From Blastococcus sp. KM273128 (GTDB lineage Bacteria; Actinomycetota; Actinomycetes; Mycobacteriales; Geodermatophilaceae), in NCBI RefSeq assembly GCF_021698975.1, contig NZ_SSXA01000004.1, forward strand, positions 25,581 through 89,580: DNA of 64,000 bases, given 5' to 3'. Made by a program: the position numbers and the translations under genes. Shown in pieces: positions 62,706 to 64,000 of this stretch. Numbering within the stretch: the stretch's first letter is position 1; each line of letters starts with the position of its first letter. The notes under the pieces are model-generated. The model did not search any database and was not told the DNA's origin. It saw only the letters and a list, made by a program, of their open reading frames with translations.

Positions 62706-64000
62706 GCCTGCGCGTCGCGCCGGCGCGCGCGGCCGGTGTGCGGGCGCCGCGTGTCCGGCCCGCCGTGGCGCTCGCGGCTGCGTGCCTGGTGGCGCTGCTG
62801 GCCGGGGCCCTGGTGGCCGGCGGCGCGGCACCGGAGGCGGACCCGTCCGGGCTCGGGAGCGCCGGTGCGCTGGTCGAGTGGGGGCTGCCCCTGGTGACCC
62901 TCGCCGGGCAAGTCGCCGCGGTCGGCACGGTGGGCACGCTGCTGCTCGCCGCCGCCCTGCTCCCCGGCAGGGGCGGTCTGCCTGCGGAGTCCCGCCGGGC
63001 GCTGCGTGCGGCGTCGTCGTGGGCGCTGGGCTGGGCGGCGGCGGCGGCCCTGGGCGCGCTGCTCACCGTGAGCCGGCTGCTGGGCGCCTCCCCCACCGCG
63101 CTGACCTGGGCTCCGCTGCGCGTCTTCCTCGAGGACACCGGCGCCGGGCGGGCCGCCCTGCTGGTCGTGGCGCTCACCGGGCTGGTCGGGGTGGCCGCCC
63201 GACGGTGCACCGGCGTCCCGGCCGCGCTCGCGCTGCTGCTCGTGGCGGGCGCCGCGCTGGTCGTCCCGGTCGTGCTCTCCGGCCACTCCGCCGCGGCGGA
63301 GGACCACCTCCTCGCGGTCACGACCCTCGGCGTCCACGTCGTCGCGGCGACGGTCTGGATCGGCGGCCTGCTGGCCCTCCTCGTCCACGCCCGCCACGGC
63401 GCGGCGGCGCGGGTGGCGGCGCCCCGGTTCAGCCGCCTGGCGCTGGGCTGCTTCCTCGCCGTCGCCGCCTCGGGGGTGCTCGGCGCGGGGCTGCTGCTCG
63501 GCGGCGCCCCGGGCGCGCTCGCGGCGCTGGGCACCGGCTACGGCGCCCTGCTGCTGGCCAAGACCGCCGGGCTGACCGTCCTCGGCGTCATCGGCGCGCT
63601 GCACCGCCGGCACACGCTCCCCCGGCTCGGGGTCGGTGACGCCCGGGAGTTCCGCCGGTTCGCCGTGGGCGAGGCCGTGCTGATGCTCGCGACCGTGGCG
63701 CTGGCCGTCGCGCTCGCGGCCTCACCGCCCCCGGCAGGTGCCGGCCACGCGGCCGCGTCCACGACCGCGCCGGCGGCGGGCGCCGACCCGATGGCCGGGC
63801 ACGACCACGGCGAGCTGTCGGTGGGCGTGCTCGTCGACGACGACCGCTTCCACGTGGCCGGCCCGGTCGCACCGGGTGCCCGGGTCACCGTCTTCAACTC
63901 CTCCGCCGCGGAGGTCACGCTGACCGCGGCCGACGGGTCCTTCGACGTCGTCGTCCCGAGCGGGACGCTGACCACCTTCCTGGCCCCGGCCAGCAGCGCC
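62702..64000 (+). CDS. copD: CopD-type copper transport membrane protein, 3' end outside window
   Basis: The frame from GTG 62702, overlapping the copC stop by 4 bases, is open to the window end (433 codons). About nine hydrophobic segments are visible. SGHSAAAEDHLLAVTTLGVH and VWIGGLLALLVHAR are the CopD signature (SGHA and the histidine-rich helix). After position 63720 a His-containing MAGHDHGELSVGVLVDDD stretch begins a cupredoxin-like or YtkA-type extracytoplasmic domain that extends past the end. Would import or handle copper in the membrane with CopC. The end is cut, so the full architecture is unknown. Confidence 0.88.
   Translation, partial: MSLRVAPARAAGVRAPRVRPAVALAAACLVALLAGALVAGGAAPEADPSGLGSAGALVEWGLPLVTLAGQVAAVGTVGTLLLAAALLPGRGGLPAESRRALRAASSWALGWAAAAALGALLTVSRLLGASPTALTWAPLRVFLEDTGAGRAALLVVALTGLVGVAARRCTGVPAALALLLVAGAALVVPVVLSGHSAAAEDHLLAVTTLGVHVVAATVWIGGLLALLVHARHGAAARVAAPRFSRLALGCFLAVAASGVLGAGLLLGGAPGALAALGTGYGALLLAKTAGLTVLGVIGALHRRHTLPRLGVGDAREFRRFAVGEAVLMLATVALAVALAASPPPAGAGHAAASTTAPAAGADPMAGHDHGELSVGVLVDDDRFHVAGPVAPGARVTVFNSSAAEVTLTAADGSFDVVVPSGTLTTFLAPASSA

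Overview
The window looks like a stretch of chromosome from a very high-G+C actinobacterium, most likely a member of the Geodermatophilaceae (Blastococcus, Geodermatophilus or Modestobacter type). That family placement is inference. What is seen directly is a complete Pup-proteasome gene set, RbpA, split TatA/TatC genes, many GTG starts, and many genes that begin 5-9 bases after a TAGNNT-like -10 element, as leaderless actinobacterial transcripts do. Gene order matches four blocks of the Mycobacterium tuberculosis chromosome as I remember it: Rv1829-Rv1832 (bifunctional nuclease, MerR, gcvP), Rv2050-Rv2053c (rbpA, ppm/lnt, fxsA), Rv2090-Rv2097c (exonuclease, DUF4333, helY, tatC, tatA, pafC, pafB, pafA) and Rv2109c-Rv2119 (prcA, prcB, pup, dop, arc/mpa, trmI, RecB-like nuclease). 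In M. tuberculosis these flank the replication terminus.

Layout. 1-4.3 kb: end of a DUF151 nuclease, a MerR regulator and gcvP. 4.4-15.2 kb: mixed metabolic genes, including coaA, a beta-phosphoglucomutase/GH65 phosphorylase operon, an M50 peptidase and a LysE exporter. 15.2-17.7 kb: a disturbed, gene-poor island. It holds relics of a LuxR-type response regulator, an alpha/beta hydrolase and possibly a histidine kinase, an intact HTH-regulator/membrane-protein pair with a tandem palindromic operator, and a 28-bp sequence with the architecture and core bases of a XerCD dif site. 17.7-25 kb: a lipoprotein, a phosphodiesterase, an MFS transporter, tdk, rbpA with a SigR-type promoter, fxsA, ppm and lnt. 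25.5-33.5 kb: an amidohydrolase, acyltransferases, a YbdK ligase, an orphan protein with an unusual AT-rich promoter, a radical SAM protein, an Lrp regulator and an M24 peptidase. 33.5-42.7 kb: exonuclease, helY, a lipid kinase, tatC, tatA, pafC and pafB. 42.8-57.2 kb: DUF3866, an SDR, pafA, prcA, prcB, a frameshifted endonuclease VII gene, pup, dop, an Rpf-like protein, arc, a transketolase-like enzyme and trmI. 57.3-64 kb: a RecB-like nuclease, a HAD phosphatase, a GGDEF protein, a class F sortase with a CHRD surface protein, and copC (frameshifted) with copD (cut by the window end).

How the genes work together. PafA attaches Pup to substrates; Arc unfolds them through its coiled coil and passes them to the PrcAB core; Dop removes Pup. 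Pup here ends in encoded Glu, so the deamidation step should not be needed. PafB/PafC are the WYL-domain pair that activates DNA-damage genes. TatA and TatC form a minimal Tat pore. Lnt and Ppm, fused in M. tuberculosis, are separate genes overlapping by 4 bases.

The observations I consider most worth a second look are the putative dif site and the gene decay around it, the 30-bp identical double-hairpin repeat found in two intergenic regions, the 18-bp repeat in front of an unrecognised protein, and the two single-base frameshifts (endonuclease VII and copC).
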